A stretch of DNA of 64,000 nt, taken from contig CM064517.1 in assembly GCA_032716605.1 (NCBI GenBank), forward strand, positions 27,039,039 through 27,103,038. Direction: 5' to 3'. A program made the translations under genes and the position numbers. Below are positions 54,395 to 63,904 of this stretch, one piece after another. The notes beneath the pieces were generated by a model that was not told where the DNA came from, ran no database searches, and saw nothing but the letters and a program-made list of their open reading frames with translations. The stretch's first letter is position 1; each line of letters starts with the position of its first letter. This DNA is from Paralithodes platypus. Lineage: Eukaryota > Arthropoda > Malacostraca > Decapoda > Lithodidae.

Positions 54395-55432
54395 ATCATC
54401 ATCATCATCATCATCATCATCATCTCCGACGCCTTGTTTCCCCCTGGGAATTCCCTGCTAAAGGATGGCCATGACAGAAATGTCTCCAGGCTACTTTGTC
54501 CAGACATGCCTCCTTTGCCCGTGCCACAATGCCCCTTCCACTACGTGGAAGTTTTTCCTCAATGCATTTCTCCACTTTCTTTTCCCATACCATAGGTGGT
54601 CTTCCACTATTAGCTGCTCCACCCACCTGACTCCCATATATGTTTCTTGGCATTCTGTAATCATCTATTCTCTGAACATGACCATACCACCTCAAAGTAC
54701 TTCTCTTTATCCACTCAACCACTCCACAATCAATGCCCAAAGCTTGTTCTTCCATTCTAAAGAACTCATACACTTCCCTATTACTTGGCCCATCCAGCCT
54801 ATTCACGCCAGCTGCCATTCTGAAAAAGCTTATCTCCAATGCTCTCAGTTTGGAGAGGTCCTCGTCACTTGCTGTCCATGTCTCACTTCCAAACGAGAGT
54901 GTTGGGCGCAGCACACTGTTTCTCAGTGACTTTTTCACTTCTTGACTAACCATTCTTCCTTTCAGATTACTATCAAGTTCTCCAATTACCTTTCTCCCTT
55001 GCATTTTTCTCTCTTTTATCTCACTCTCCATTTTACCATATGTGCATAGTAAAGCTCCCAAATGCTGGAAATTTTCAACCTCTTCCAGTACTGCACTTCA
55101 TTTCTGATTTTTATTTTACAACTTTTCCCATGTTCTTTCTTAATTCTATATTTGTCCTTAAAATCTATGGTTTCATGCATTCTTCTCTCAAACACCATTA
55201 CCTTACATTTCCCTACAATGACCTTTAACTTTCTCTTTTCGCATACCCTGTCAAAGTCTGTGACCACTCTCTGAAGTTCTTCTACATTTTCCGCCAACAG
55301 GACTGCATTGTCCGCATATAAGCGTGCTAAAATCTTCCACTCTCTTCCCTCTGATTCCAGTCTAGCTCCTATACCCATCGATCCTGCCCTACATTTCGTC
55401 CAGCAGTGTACCAATCTATGGGAGGGCAATAT
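54395..55432 (-). mobile_element. LINE-L: RTE-like C-terminal half with (GAT)n tail
   Basis: On the minus strand: GIGARLESEGREWKILARLY, ADNAVLLAENVEELQRVV (the catalytic ADD is ADN here), KRKLKVIVGKCKVMVFERR, then after a frameshift GRKVIGELDSNLKGRMVSQE, LRPTLSFGSETWTASDEDL, RWYGHVQRIDDYRMPRNIYG and ACLDKVAWRHFCHGHPLAG. The 3' end is (GAT)n (54395-54423). Its 5' boundary lies within about 10 bp of the stop codon of the helicase gene, on the same strand. Confidence 0.88.
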
Positions 55433-55440
55433 CACTCTGC

Positions 55441-56107
55441 TTATACAGAGTTGATAAATTGGAACATACCACTATCTGTATTTTCTTTTCCCTTAGAAGT
55501 GTTGAGGTTTTCTGCATCTTTCTGCTTAGGCAGAACATTGGCTTGCGGGGTCACAATAACAGATTCAATCCAAGTTTTATTGAGATCGTCCTCTTCGGAG
55601 TCAAACAACTGAGGGGAGATTGATCTGGAATCGTTGAGCGGTGTCAGGGATTTGCCAGGAACATTGCTAACATTCCTTCCAGACAGCAAGAAAGACTTTC
55701 TTCTTTTAGCCAGCTGCTCGTGGATAGATGTGGCTTCTTCTGTCGTCATTAGTTCCTCTTCTCTGGCCTTCTTCCCGAACTCATTTGATGGGGATGGACT
55801 ACCTGAGCTTTGTACCTGAGTTGATGTGAATGGCAACACCTTTGGCAATATCAGCTGAGAACCGAGTGACATGATGTGGGGTCTGGAAAAAGTGGGTGTA
55901 CTGGTGGTGAGACTGCTGTTTACTGTGCCAAGTATTGTCACATCATCGGTAGCATCTGGGATGAGAAAAAGAGGTTTTTCATCATCTGTACTACCACTGA
56001 AAGAGGAACAACATCCAGTATCGAGGCTTCCTTTCAGTGAAGTACTAACCACTGTTGATTCAACCTCTACATCTTTTGAGTTTGTAGAGTCCAGTGTAAC
56101 ATCCAAT
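55441..56107 (-). CDS. BRIP1: BRIP1/FANCJ-type helicase, last coding exon (C-terminal tail)
   Basis: The exon begins after the acceptor TTTCCTTTGCAG (AG at 56109-56108) and runs 222 codons to TAA at 55443-55441. One leading base completes the codon begun by the two bases left over in the 60537 exon, so the splice phase fits. The product is Ser/Thr-rich and low in hydrophobics. It has a basic patch (LAKRRKSFLLSGR) and an acidic motif (SISPQLFDSEEDDLNKTW). The acidic motif recalls the ESIYFTPELYDPEDTDEE region in the long disordered tail of vertebrate BRIP1 (from memory). The link to the helicase rests on phase, order, strand and this weak motif. A separate small gene is possible but less likely. 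No membrane or catalytic segments. Confidence 0.65.
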
Positions 56108-56169
56108 CTGCAAAGGAAATCTTAGATACTTAATAACATACGGTACTGTAAAAAGTACAGTACTAGTAT

Positions 56170-56232
56170 CAGTCATTCCCTATGCTACCTGGCCAAATAG
56201 CCCCGAGTACCTAAGGAAGGCCACGGCCGAGA
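56170..56232 (-). mobile_element. SINE-S scrap
   Basis: TTCCCTATGCTACCTGGCCAAATAGCCCCGAG-type sequence (given in outline) matches the SINE-S 3' end; (GTT)n is lost. Confidence 0.65.
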
Positions 56233-57170
56233 CCGGGTTTTACCGTAAGGCTCTCGGTGAAAGTATACCGGTACTGTGTTTTTGGTGTAAGTGGTTGTGC
56301 ACTATGCAGTCTTCCATTATGTGTTCAATAGCATGCGGTGTTGTGTTACATCCCAGGCAAGTATCCTGGATGGAGTCATCCAGCCCCTTCTGATAACTCA
56401 AAAGGGCTGGATGGTGCCCACATTGCAGCAAAGCCAGGTGGACTCTGTCCTCACTGGAAAGGAGGGTTTCTGAGGGATGGATTTCAAGGGGCCGTTATGT
56501 AGCCGAGTGTTGCTTTGGAGTGACTGGATGGATCGGTGGGTGATTTGAGAATGAATATGCTTCTGGAGGCTGGTTTGGGGTGAATGAGGTGGGAATGCTG
56601 ACAATGTTTGTGTATGATAGCGAGTGGTTGGTGTTGTTTTGATGCTTCTTGGTGTGTGCGGATGTTCTGTCATGTAGTATAGTAGGTGGATGCTGCAGCG
56701 AGAACTTGTGTGCCTCTCATGTCAAGCTGATCCTTGATTTTGAGGACATTGGTTTCCTGGTGTAGATGGTTTGTAGGTGTGATAGCTGTGCTGCCTGTGA
56801 TTATTCTGTATAGTCTGTAGGGTGCTGTGATGTATTTCAGTGAGGTTAAGAGGCCCAAGCGGAGCTAGCTTATTCCATCACTGTTTATATACTGTGGTGG
56901 TAGTCTCCTGGTTATGTTCAAATGTTGCATGGGCAAATGAGTGAGGGCATTTAATTTTGGTGTCAATTTGTTTTTAATGCTTGTAATATTTTGATTAAAT
57001 GACATTGATGTATTGTATGATACACCGAATATTATTTTTTTGAGTGTTATGGGGATGTTGCTTAAGGTAAGGTGAAGGATATGGCGGTGTTTAACAGTCC
57101 AGTTTGTGAGGAGGGTCGCTGTAGATTTGGCTGGAGCTAGTTTGAGTGTAGTGTGCTGAGTGTGCTTCAC

Positions 57171-57720
57171 TGACGAGCAGTTGGCCGTAATATATAAAAG
57201 TCATGTGCGTTCTCAGATGGATTACTGTTCACCTCTGTGGAGTGGTTGCATTGAGGCAGTTGGACAAAATTCAAAATAAAGCTATTAGATTAATCAATAA
57301 CCCTGCAATCACACAGGACCTTCCTACATTATCCATACGAAGAAACGTTGCATCCCTTGCATTATTCTACAGATATTTTCACAGCAATTGTTCCGAGGAA
57401 CTTGCTTCAATTGTGCCGCCTCTCCACATCTTTCCCCGTAGAACTAGGGCAGCTGAGAGCGCCCATGAATTTACACTTTCTCCTCCACAATGCAGAACTT
57501 CTGCTTATCAAAATTAATTTATCCCTAGAACTACTACTCTTTGGAATTCACTTCCCTCGAATTGCTTTCCACAAACTTACAATCTACAAATTTTTAAATC
57601 CAGTTGGTACAAACATTTTATGAATGGAGGATGCCTTTAGGCACATGGACCTTATTGTTTTATCTGTGTTTTTCCTTCCTCCGTTCATTGTCTCTTTTAA
57701 AAAAAAAAAAAAAAAAAAAA
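57171..57720 (+). mobile_element. LINE-D 3' end with poly(A), inserted in LINE-C
   Basis: SHVRSQMDYCSPLWSG-type start, then LRQLDKIQNKAIRLINNPAI, IRRNVASLALFYRYFHSNCS and RAAESAHEFTLSPPQCRTSA. A frameshift leads to LWNSLPSNCFP-like sequence, and poly(A) (about 57698-57720) closes it. Distantly similar to LINE-B in its C-terminus. Confidence 0.85.
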
Positions 57721-57920
57721 AGGATTGAAGGAGTTGTGCGGCTGTGTTTGCATCTTGATGTGTACGTGCGAGTGCTATGTCGTCTGCGTAAGAGGCTGTG
57801 TGTATCGGGGGGGTGTGGGGTGTGGTGCGTGTAATGGTTAAAGAGTTTTGGTGACAAGGCGTATCCTTGAAGGACTCCATTTGTAAGTTTCTGGTGTTCG
57901 ATGACTGGCTGGCAATGTTA

Positions 57921-58432
57921 CTCTATTTTTTGTTTTCTATGTGGATGAGGGAGACGAAAGGCAAAATTGCCTGTGACGAGGGCCTCCCTCAGAGTTGAAA
58001 GAGTGACAGTGACAAAATCAAGGAATGTTCGAGCCAAAATGTCTGGACACACAGAGTTTGAAGCAATTTAAGTCATAGGATGAGAGAAAGATGTATTCAG
58101 GGAGAGAGTTCCAGAACTCAGCTGTTGAATAGAATAAAGATTGGGAGTATCGTTTCACTCTTGAGTTGGAGAGTTGCACAGAGTAGGGGTGGGATTCCGT
58201 TGCTAGACGGGTACTACGTACCCTACGTAAAGGAGGTGGTATACTGTGAGAGAGCTCTGAGGAACAATGATTATTGTAGTAGCGATACAATAGCGAGAGA
58301 GATGCAACATTGCGGCGAAGAGAGAGAGATTGCAGAGTCGGTGAGTGGAGGGGAGTTAATGATACAAAAGGTTCCTTTCTACTTTGTCTAGGCTACTGAG
58401 AAAAGATGAAGGGTTGATTTTTGTATTGTATT
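57921..58432 (-). mobile_element. LINE-B copy: 3' end, inserted in LINE-C
   Basis: MYRYYNNHCSSELSHSIPPP, SHPYSVQLSNSRVKRYSQSL, YSTAEFWNSLPEYIFLSSYD and CVSRHFGSNIP with stop. The plus-strand left edge CTATTTTTTGTTTTCTATGTGG is the reverse of the LINE-B tail. Confidence 0.88.
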
Positions 58433-58510
58433 GTGCACATCAGCCTGCTAGATAGTTGGCCGGCCATCTTTTAGTGTTGTTGTATATTACTGTGCTGGTA
58501 CTAGATCACT

Positions 58511-58704
58511 GTACTAAACATAAATAAAGTCTAAATTGATTTAATGAATGGGTGGTAAGCCAATTATGTAATGAAGTTAAAGAGCATATTGTAATGAACA
58601 TTACAGCACTATGCTACCGAGAGAAAACAATTATATTTAAGAGATACATACAGGAAAGGAAGGTACTATACCAATACTAGAATTTAGTAACTGGTCAAAT
58701 GATT
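58511..58704. other. no gene seen
   Basis: AT-rich intronic sequence. Confidence 0.4.
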
Positions 58705-59690
58705 TTCTTTTCTATATGGATAAGAGAGATAAAAGGGAAAACTGCCTGTGACGAGTGTGTCCCCCAGAGTAGTAAGAGTGACAGGGCCAAAATCAAGGAA
58801 TGTTCGAGCCAAAATGTCCGGACACAGGGAGTTTGAAGCAATTTAAGTCATAGGATGAGGGAAAGATAGATTCAGGGAGAGAGTTGTTGTTTTTGTTCCC
58901 TAAGCTGCCTGACCGAACATCTCCCCCCCCCGCGCATCTCAGCCTGGCCAGGTGAACTCTGTCCTCGAGAGGAAGGGAGGATTCGGAAGGATAGATTTCG
59001 GGATGTCGTGCTTGCAGCTGCGTGTTGTCTGTGAGTGAGTGGATGGATCGGCGAGAGATATGAGTATGGATATGCTTCTGGAAGTTGGTTTGGGGTGGGC
59101 AGGGAGGGAGAGAGGACAGTATTTGTGTGTGATACCGTGTGCTGGGTGTTGTTTGGATATTTCTTGGTGTCTGTGGGTGTGATGCCATGTAGTGTAGTGG
59201 GTGGTTTTGGTTCGTGGAGGCTGCTGCCAGGAATTGAGTGCCTCTCATGTCCAGATGGTTTTTGACTTTGAGGATTTTGGTTTTTTGATGTAGGTGATCT
59301 GTGAGTGTAGTAGCTGTGCAGGCTGTAATGATTTTTAGGGAGAGTTCCAGAGCTCAGATGTTGAATAGAAGAAAGATTGGGAGTATCTTTTCACTCTTGG
59401 GTTGGAGAGTTGGACAGAGTAAGTGGAACTGTGTTGCAAAATGGGTACTACGTACCCTACATATGGGAGGTGGTATACACCGAGAGAGTTCTGAGGAACA
59501 CTGATTATTGTAATAGCGATAGAATAGCGAGAGATGCAACATTGCAGCGAAGAGAGAGACAGATTGCAGAGAATCGGTGAGTGGCTTTGTCTAGAATATC
59601 TGTGTGAGAGGATCCTCCCCACACATGCGAACAATACTCAATACAAGGACGCACTGTGTCATAAACTGTCCCTGTCTAGTAGTATTAAGA
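58705..59690 (-). mobile_element. LINE-B copy, split by a LINE-C/SINE-S insertion
   Basis: Outer pieces 58705-58886 (SLPESIFPSSYDLNCFKLPV, SGHFGSNIP) and 59338-59690 (RRNVASLSLFYRYYNNQCSS region, RVKRYSQSFFYSTSELWNS). The AGGGAGAGAGTT sequence at the left break recurs as AGGGAGAGTT at the right break, an apparent target duplication. Confidence 0.85.
58885..59337 (-). mobile_element. LINE-C copy 3 with SINE-S-like 3' end, inserted in LINE-B
   Basis: Plus-strand left edge GTTGTTGTTTTTGTTCCCTA, AGCTGCCTGACCGAACAT is SINE-S 3' end. It joins directly at about 58923-58945 to LINE-C 3' sequence (GCCTGGCCAGGTGAACTCTG, GATACCGTGTGCTGGGTGTTG), as in 42502-42640 and 56400-56700. Confidence 0.8.
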
Positions 59691-59939
59691 CAATATTTAA
59701 ATCACATGATGGTGAGAGATGCTGTTTAGCTAAATAGTCCTAAATTCATTTGATAATAGCTGAAAATAAATGAACACAAAATATCATGTGATTTTGAGGC
59801 TTAATTACAATGGCCTCTTGAAAAGAGATTCTTAAGCTACATAAATTACTCTAATGTGAGCTGAAATATATCTAAAAACAGATCATCATTTCTCCTTCAA
59901 TTAAAAACCACATTTCTTGACATTATAAATGGTAGTAGA

Positions 59940-60235
59940 AGAAATATTTTAACCCTACCACTGAGTCCGAAGACAATATCATAGACTGTAAACTTTATTA
60001 ATGGTATTGAGAGCCTTTTCACTCATATGAGGCCAAACATTTCTTTTTCAATCGAGTGGTACATTTATGAAATGGAGACCTAGAAATAGTATTGAATGTT
60101 GTACTGTTCAATCGTTCAAAAATAGACTTGATAAATATCTCACTCTTAACCCCTAAGTCACTGCTTTTACAAATTAATATCCTCCCAACATTAATTTATT
60201 TTTCCACATTTACTGTAGTCTATTTCTTTCCAGCT
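59940..60235 (+). mobile_element. LINE-F copy 2: C-terminal scrap
   Basis: TTCTTTTTCAATCGAGTGGTA and ACTTGATAAATATCTCACTC encode the FFFNRVV..LWNG and LDKYL blocks of LINE-F (compare 11184-11340), with frameshifts. Confidence 0.75.
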
Positions 60236-60474
60236 AATGGTTAATTGCCCCACCTTCATCTTTATTATTCTCTTCATAATTGCTGAGGGGCACAGGGCCC
60301 TGGGTGGGGTTTGGGTTTCCCGGGCGTTTCTGCACCCTCCTCAGCTCCCCGCCATGGAGTGGTTTCGGTCACCCGGGCTTTATTGTGGTCGGCAGGGAGA
60401 GTTCTGTGGGGGCGCTCGGTTATGGCCTTGGCCGTGCTCGGGGCCTTGGGGCTGTTCGGCCAGGCAGTTTGGGG

Positions 60475-60512
<38 letters not shown>

Positions 60513-60513
60513 C
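60236..60513 (+). mobile_element. SINE-S copy with long (AAC)n tail beside a splice donor
   Basis: From AATTGCCCC.. through TTGCTGAGGGGCACAGGGCC and GGGGCTGTTCGGCCAGGCAG to (AAC)n at 60476-60513. The gap to the donor GTGAGT (60536-60531) of the helicase exon is 17 bp. The family's 5' hairpin region is absent. Confidence 0.9.
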
Positions 60514-60536
60514 TAAATAAGTTAAACAGCACTCAC

Positions 60537-60767
60537 ACATCAGGCCTTCTCGGTGGGTTGTCAGTCATCTCCCTCGTAAACTTTGAGAGATTCTGTAGCG
60601 CCACGTTAAACTCCTTATAGTGGACGACCCTGTTCCGCACCCACTTGGACAGATGGCAGGTGTACTGGTTCTGTGTGTTGCCCTTCTGGTACCGCTCGTC
60701 CACCAGAATCAACGCACCCCAGTCGTAACGGTGCCGGATACATCTCCCGAGTGCTTGGTTGACGGCT
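60537..60767 (-). CDS. BRIP1: BRIP1/FANCJ-type helicase, exon with motif VI
   Basis: 231 bp between acceptor TTCTTATCTCAG and donor GTGAGT. It encodes about 76 residues starting [20 protein letters not shown], then LVDERYQKGNTQNQYTCHLS, KWVRNRVVHYKEFNVAL and a basic end before the donor. QALGRCIRH is helicase motif VI (Q-x2-G-R-x2-R) of the XPD-like superfamily 2 group, whose arginines contact ATP. The sequence follows vertebrate BRIP1 ([26 protein letters not shown]) much more closely than RTEL1 or XPD as I recall them. FANCJ unwinds DNA 5'-3', resolves G-quadruplexes and acts in interstrand crosslink repair in the nucleus. Phase: 1 leading base, 2 trailing bases, both matched by the neighbouring exons. 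Confidence 0.93.
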
Positions 60768-61295
60768 CTGAGATAAGAATACAATACTGTATTATACTGT
60801 AAATAGTATCTACGATACAAGTAATTATAGGATAAGCAATACTTCTTCAGAACAACTAACACAATAATTCATAACAGGGTTAAAAAATATTAAAAATAAT
60901 ATGAAAACAAGTTTCCCACTACTGTACAGTACAATGCAATATATTATTGAGTGAACTTAATACTAATAAACTATTCTCTAACTTGTATGGGTGTGCACCA
61001 AACACCTACCCACCTAGCACACCCACAACATCGATACAGTAATACACTGTAATAATAAATAAATAATAATAAAGTAGGTGCCATTTTTGCATTTTGGAAA
61101 ATAACTGCATACCGTACCCAATTCTGCTAATTTGATTTTTTCCCTTCACAATTGACTATTCAAGGCATTCTAAAAATATGTTAACATTTTGTTGACATCT
61201 TAACAGAACATTGAATAGGAAATTTGTATACCCCTAGTAGATTGTGAATAAATCTATCAGTTAACTTAGTAGAAATTATTAGCATAATAATATAA

Positions 61296-61870
61296 TTAAT
61301 CTTGTCACTGATCCTTGAACGTAGCCTTCTTGCCGCCACTGACAAAGTCTGTGGCAAAACTAAGGGTCCCCCAGGCATAAGACTTTCTGGTGGTGGAATG
61401 ACGAGGTGGAAAATGCAATAAATGAGAACAGATGTTTCAAAGCATGAAAGAAAGGAGGCAGCAGGGAGGAACATCTGGCGATAGTTGTACCAACAGTGAT
61501 GTATAGGGCTGAGACATGGGCTCTGAAGGCACAATGACAAAAAAAAAAAAAGACAGTTGGATGTGATGAAGATGAAATGCTTGAGGAGTATGTGTAGAGT
61601 GATGCATACAGACAGATTGAGGAATGAAAAGGTACATACGAGAGTGGGACAGCATGAACCCTTGTCAGCCAGAGTGGACAGAAGGGTGCTGTGCTGGTAT
61701 GTACATGTTAAGCGAATGGGAGATTAAAAGGCTTACAAAGAGAGTATATGAGTCAGATACAAGGGGAGGTAGAGGAATAGTACGACCTCGGTTGAGATGG
61801 AGAGATGGTGTAGTAAAAGCGTTGGAAGGTAGAGGGATGACTGTAGAACAGGCAAGATAAGTGGTAATGA
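61296..61870 (+). mobile_element. LINE-J: RTE-like C-terminal scrap
   Basis: Reads in pieces: TDKVCGKTKGPP..KTFWWWNDE-like start, TVMYRAETWALK, KMKCLRSMCRVMHTDRLRNE, then ERLTKRVYESDTRGGRG-like and RPRLRWRDGVVKALEGRGMT. The start recalls the LINE-E linker (CGKTKGHPRNKTSWWWNDE) and the end recalls LINE-A. It has many stops and an A-run at 61539. Confidence 0.7.
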
Positions 61871-61942
61871 ATAGGAATGAATGGAGAATGATTGTGAATA
61901 GAAGAGTGATAATGTGGTTGTTGGGAAAGAGGGTCAGGCGCT

Positions 61943-62222
61943 AGTTGTTGTTTTTGTTGCTGTTGCCCAGGCTGTCTGCCAGAGCAGCCCCAAGGTCCCG
62001 AGCGAGGCCGAGCGCCCCCACAGAACCCTCCCTGCTTACCACTAATAAAGCCGAGGTGACCGAAGCCACTCAAAGGCGGGGAGCTGAGGAGGGTGAGGAA
62101 ATGCCCGGAACACCGAAGCCCCACCCAAGGCCATGTGCCCCTCAGCAATTATAAAGGGAAAGTTGAGGGGCAAAGGAAATATGTGACGCTTTGGCTCCTA
62201 ATCTGCCAGGGTTGGCAGTAGG
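61943..62222 (-). mobile_element. SINE-S copy, nearly full length
   Basis: (GTT)-type tail, GCCCAGGCTGTCTGCCAGAG, the body as in 4191-4494, and at the 5' end the hairpin CTGCCAGGGTTGGCAG. The tail is decayed. Confidence 0.88.
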
Positions 62223-62278
62223 GAGGTTAATCCACGGAAAAGACGCCCGTCACTTGAGATCTAGAAAATATATTAGTA

Positions 62279-62345
62279 AAAGGAACAGTCAGAGTATGCT
62301 ATGGGTATGGCAGAGAACGCTCAACTCTCATTCTGATAAACCAGC
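62279..62345 (-). repeat. single diverged unit of the 84-bp minisatellite
   Basis: GGAACAGTCAGAGTATGCTA and TATGGCAGAGAACGCTCAAC are the reverse complement of the unit at 22335-22903 with a few changes. On the minus strand it lies about 60 bp upstream of SINE-S. Confidence 0.9.
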
Positions 62346-62359
62346 CATAGTCACTAGAT

Positions 62360-62665
62360 AATAGTCCATTAGGCGCCTGGCCCAGGGGGGAGCCGGTGTA
62401 TATGAAGGGTCGTGCCTGATGTGAGGTGGGCGGGCATTGTGGTGTGCTCCGCTGCATGTCTGCCTGCTAACACCAGACCCTCTCCGGGAGGTCTGGGGCC
62501 GGGAGAGTGCTAGAGGCCCTTAGTGATCCTTGGCCTCTGGGTCTTCTCTTGGGTGACCTAGATGTGTGTGAATTTGTATTTTGTTTTTTATCTTGTGTTG
62601 TGTCGTCCCTGTTCGGGCTCTGTCTCAAGTCGCCCACCCCCAGCTATGTGCCTGAGTATATACAT
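62360..62665 (+). mobile_element. repeat M, longest copy
   Basis: GCGCCTGGCCCAGGGGGGAG, TCTCCGGGAGGTCTGGGGCC, GGGTGACCTAGATGTGTGTG, CTGTTCGGGCTCTGTCTCAAG, GCCTGAGTATATACATACAG. The other copies cover only its 3' part in reverse orientation. Ends next to a (TATC)n that belongs to LINE-A. Probably a SINE, but no polymerase III boxes are seen. Confidence 0.65.
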
Positions 62666-62671
62666 ACAGAC

Positions 62672-63155
62672 ATCTATCTATCTATCTATAGCCTCACGCC
62701 GTGATCCCCTAATGGGTGGCCACGAACGAACTGCCCCCATGCACCTCTGTCCTCAGTCAGTCCACGCCCCTCCTACCAACCAGCACCGCGCGGTCTTCAT
62801 CCATATACTTCCTCACTCCATCCTTCCACCTCTCCTTCGGTTTACCTCTCCCTCTCCGTCCTTCCACCTCGCTCTCGTACACCCTTTTAGTCATTCTCTC
62901 GCTTTCCATACGTTCCGTATGGCTGAACCGTCTCGAGGTGTTCGTTTTCACACTTTCCGGCACATCTACCTCCACGCCACACCTCCTTACTTCCTCATTC
63001 GTCTGTCTATCCCTCCGTGTAACTCCGCACGCACTTCTTAAGTACCGGTAACTTGTTTCCACCGCTCTCACTCTTGGTCCCAAGTCTCTTCTCGAACGTC
63101 CGTGCTTCGCTTCCGTAAGTCGGTGTCGGGATTACCACACTGTCGTGCAAGGACA
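62672..63155 (-). mobile_element. LINE-A copy 9: 3' terminal 480 bp
   Basis: (TATC)n on the plus strand, GCCTCACGCCGTGATCCCCT, hairpin mutated to CCCCTAATGGG, then C-terminal codons ([40 protein letters not shown]) and the 5' break at CGTGCAAGGAC. ORF 62757-63083 is a remnant. Confidence 0.9.
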
Positions 63156-63705
63156 TACTACAGTATAATCATACATGAATTGTGAGCATTGCCATAGGAT
63201 GAGTTACTAAAGGCAAATTAATTCTCACATTTTCAATTACATTTGCTTATAGCTACAGTTGTCAAACAAGCCGTGACAAAAATGCCTTTAGGGCGTATTC
63301 TCCAAACTGTCTGTTGTACCTTTCTACTTAGTACTGCCACGGAAACCAGATGGTGTTAGGTGTACTGTAATTGGAATATGGTTAATTAAATTACTTTTTC
63401 TTTGGTGCATATCCTATTTGCCCACCAAATGTTTTGAAAATCAGTTCACAACTTATGGATTGCCTCCTAAATTTAATCACTCTTTGCTAGGCGCTTATCC
63501 TATCTTCCCACCAAATTTCGTACAAATTGGTTCATAAATTTGTGAGATAACCAAATACAGTCTAAATCATAATGTCTGTCTAATTTCGTTGGTGGAGGTA
63601 ATGAAGTGCCAAGAAATCGGCTACTAGGGGATGAAATATCTCGTCCAGTTAAATGAACCGAGTATAGTGTAGGACTAGATCAGTGAATATTGTAATAGCA
63701 CTAAC

Positions 63706-63830
63706 CTGTATGCCTGTATGTCATACCAATCCCTGCCAGACAGGAGGCCTCGGGAGTGGCAGTGAATGTTGTTATAGGTTCTCTTGAGGGACACCTGGAT
63801 GTCTTTGAAGTTTGGGAAGGGGATGCCCAC
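63706..63830 (-). CDS. BRIP1: BRIP1/FANCJ-type helicase, upstream exon (partial gene)
   Basis: 125 bp between acceptor TGTGTTCCAG (ending 63831) and donor GTTAG. It encodes [40 protein letters not shown] and Y plus two bases of an Arg codon completed by the next exon. The VGIPFPN block follows helicase motif V in FANCJ-type proteins, and GR.WY.IQAYRA.NQALGR is continuous across the splice. Start codon, Walker A/B, the Fe-S cluster and motifs I-V lie beyond the right edge of the window. Confidence 0.93.
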
Positions 63831-63904
63831 CTGGAACACAATGATAACTTAGTAATGGTGTACAATGGTGGATAACACTATCTCCTCGAACGTCTTGGGG
63901 GCTA

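Larger units (their letters stand above)
56235..58510 (-). mobile_element. LINE-C copy 2: Jockey-like, interrupted twice
   Basis: Three collinear pieces on the minus strand: about 58510-58432 (RT, LAGR region), 57925-57721 (HTASYADDIALARTHQDANT) and 57170-56235 (LKLAPAKSTATLLTNWTVKH, FGVSYNTSMSFNQN, QCGHHPALLSYQKGLDDSIQ and LGCNTTPHAIEHIMEDCIVH). The last piece has a C..C...H....C pattern near its end. Separated by LINE-B (57921-58432) and LINE-D (57171-57720). Confidence 0.85.
56108..60536 (-). other. intron of the BRIP1-type gene, repeat-filled
   Basis: Donor GTGAGT at 60536-60531 and acceptor TTTGCAG at 56114-56108. The 4.4 kb hold SINE-S copies, LINE-C split by LINE-D and LINE-B, a second nest of LINE-B and LINE-C, and a LINE-F scrap. 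Additional small coding exons here cannot be excluded but none is evident. Confidence 0.65.
60768..63705 (-). other. intron of the BRIP1-type gene
   Basis: Donor GTTAG (63705-63701) and acceptor CTCAG (60772-60768). Holds a LINE-J scrap, SINE-S with an 84-bp-type unit, repeat M and LINE-A. 60768-61295 and 63160-63705 show nothing recognisable. Confidence 0.85.

Noticed and set aside
60274..60540. ORF with poly-valine and ORFs with poly-Asn or poly-Thr
   Set aside because: They are readings of the (AAC)n tail of SINE-S in different frames.
62672..63155. target-site duplication around LINE-A copy 9 (ACATAC on both sides)
   Set aside because: The match is short and misaligned by several bases; not above chance in AT-rich flanks.
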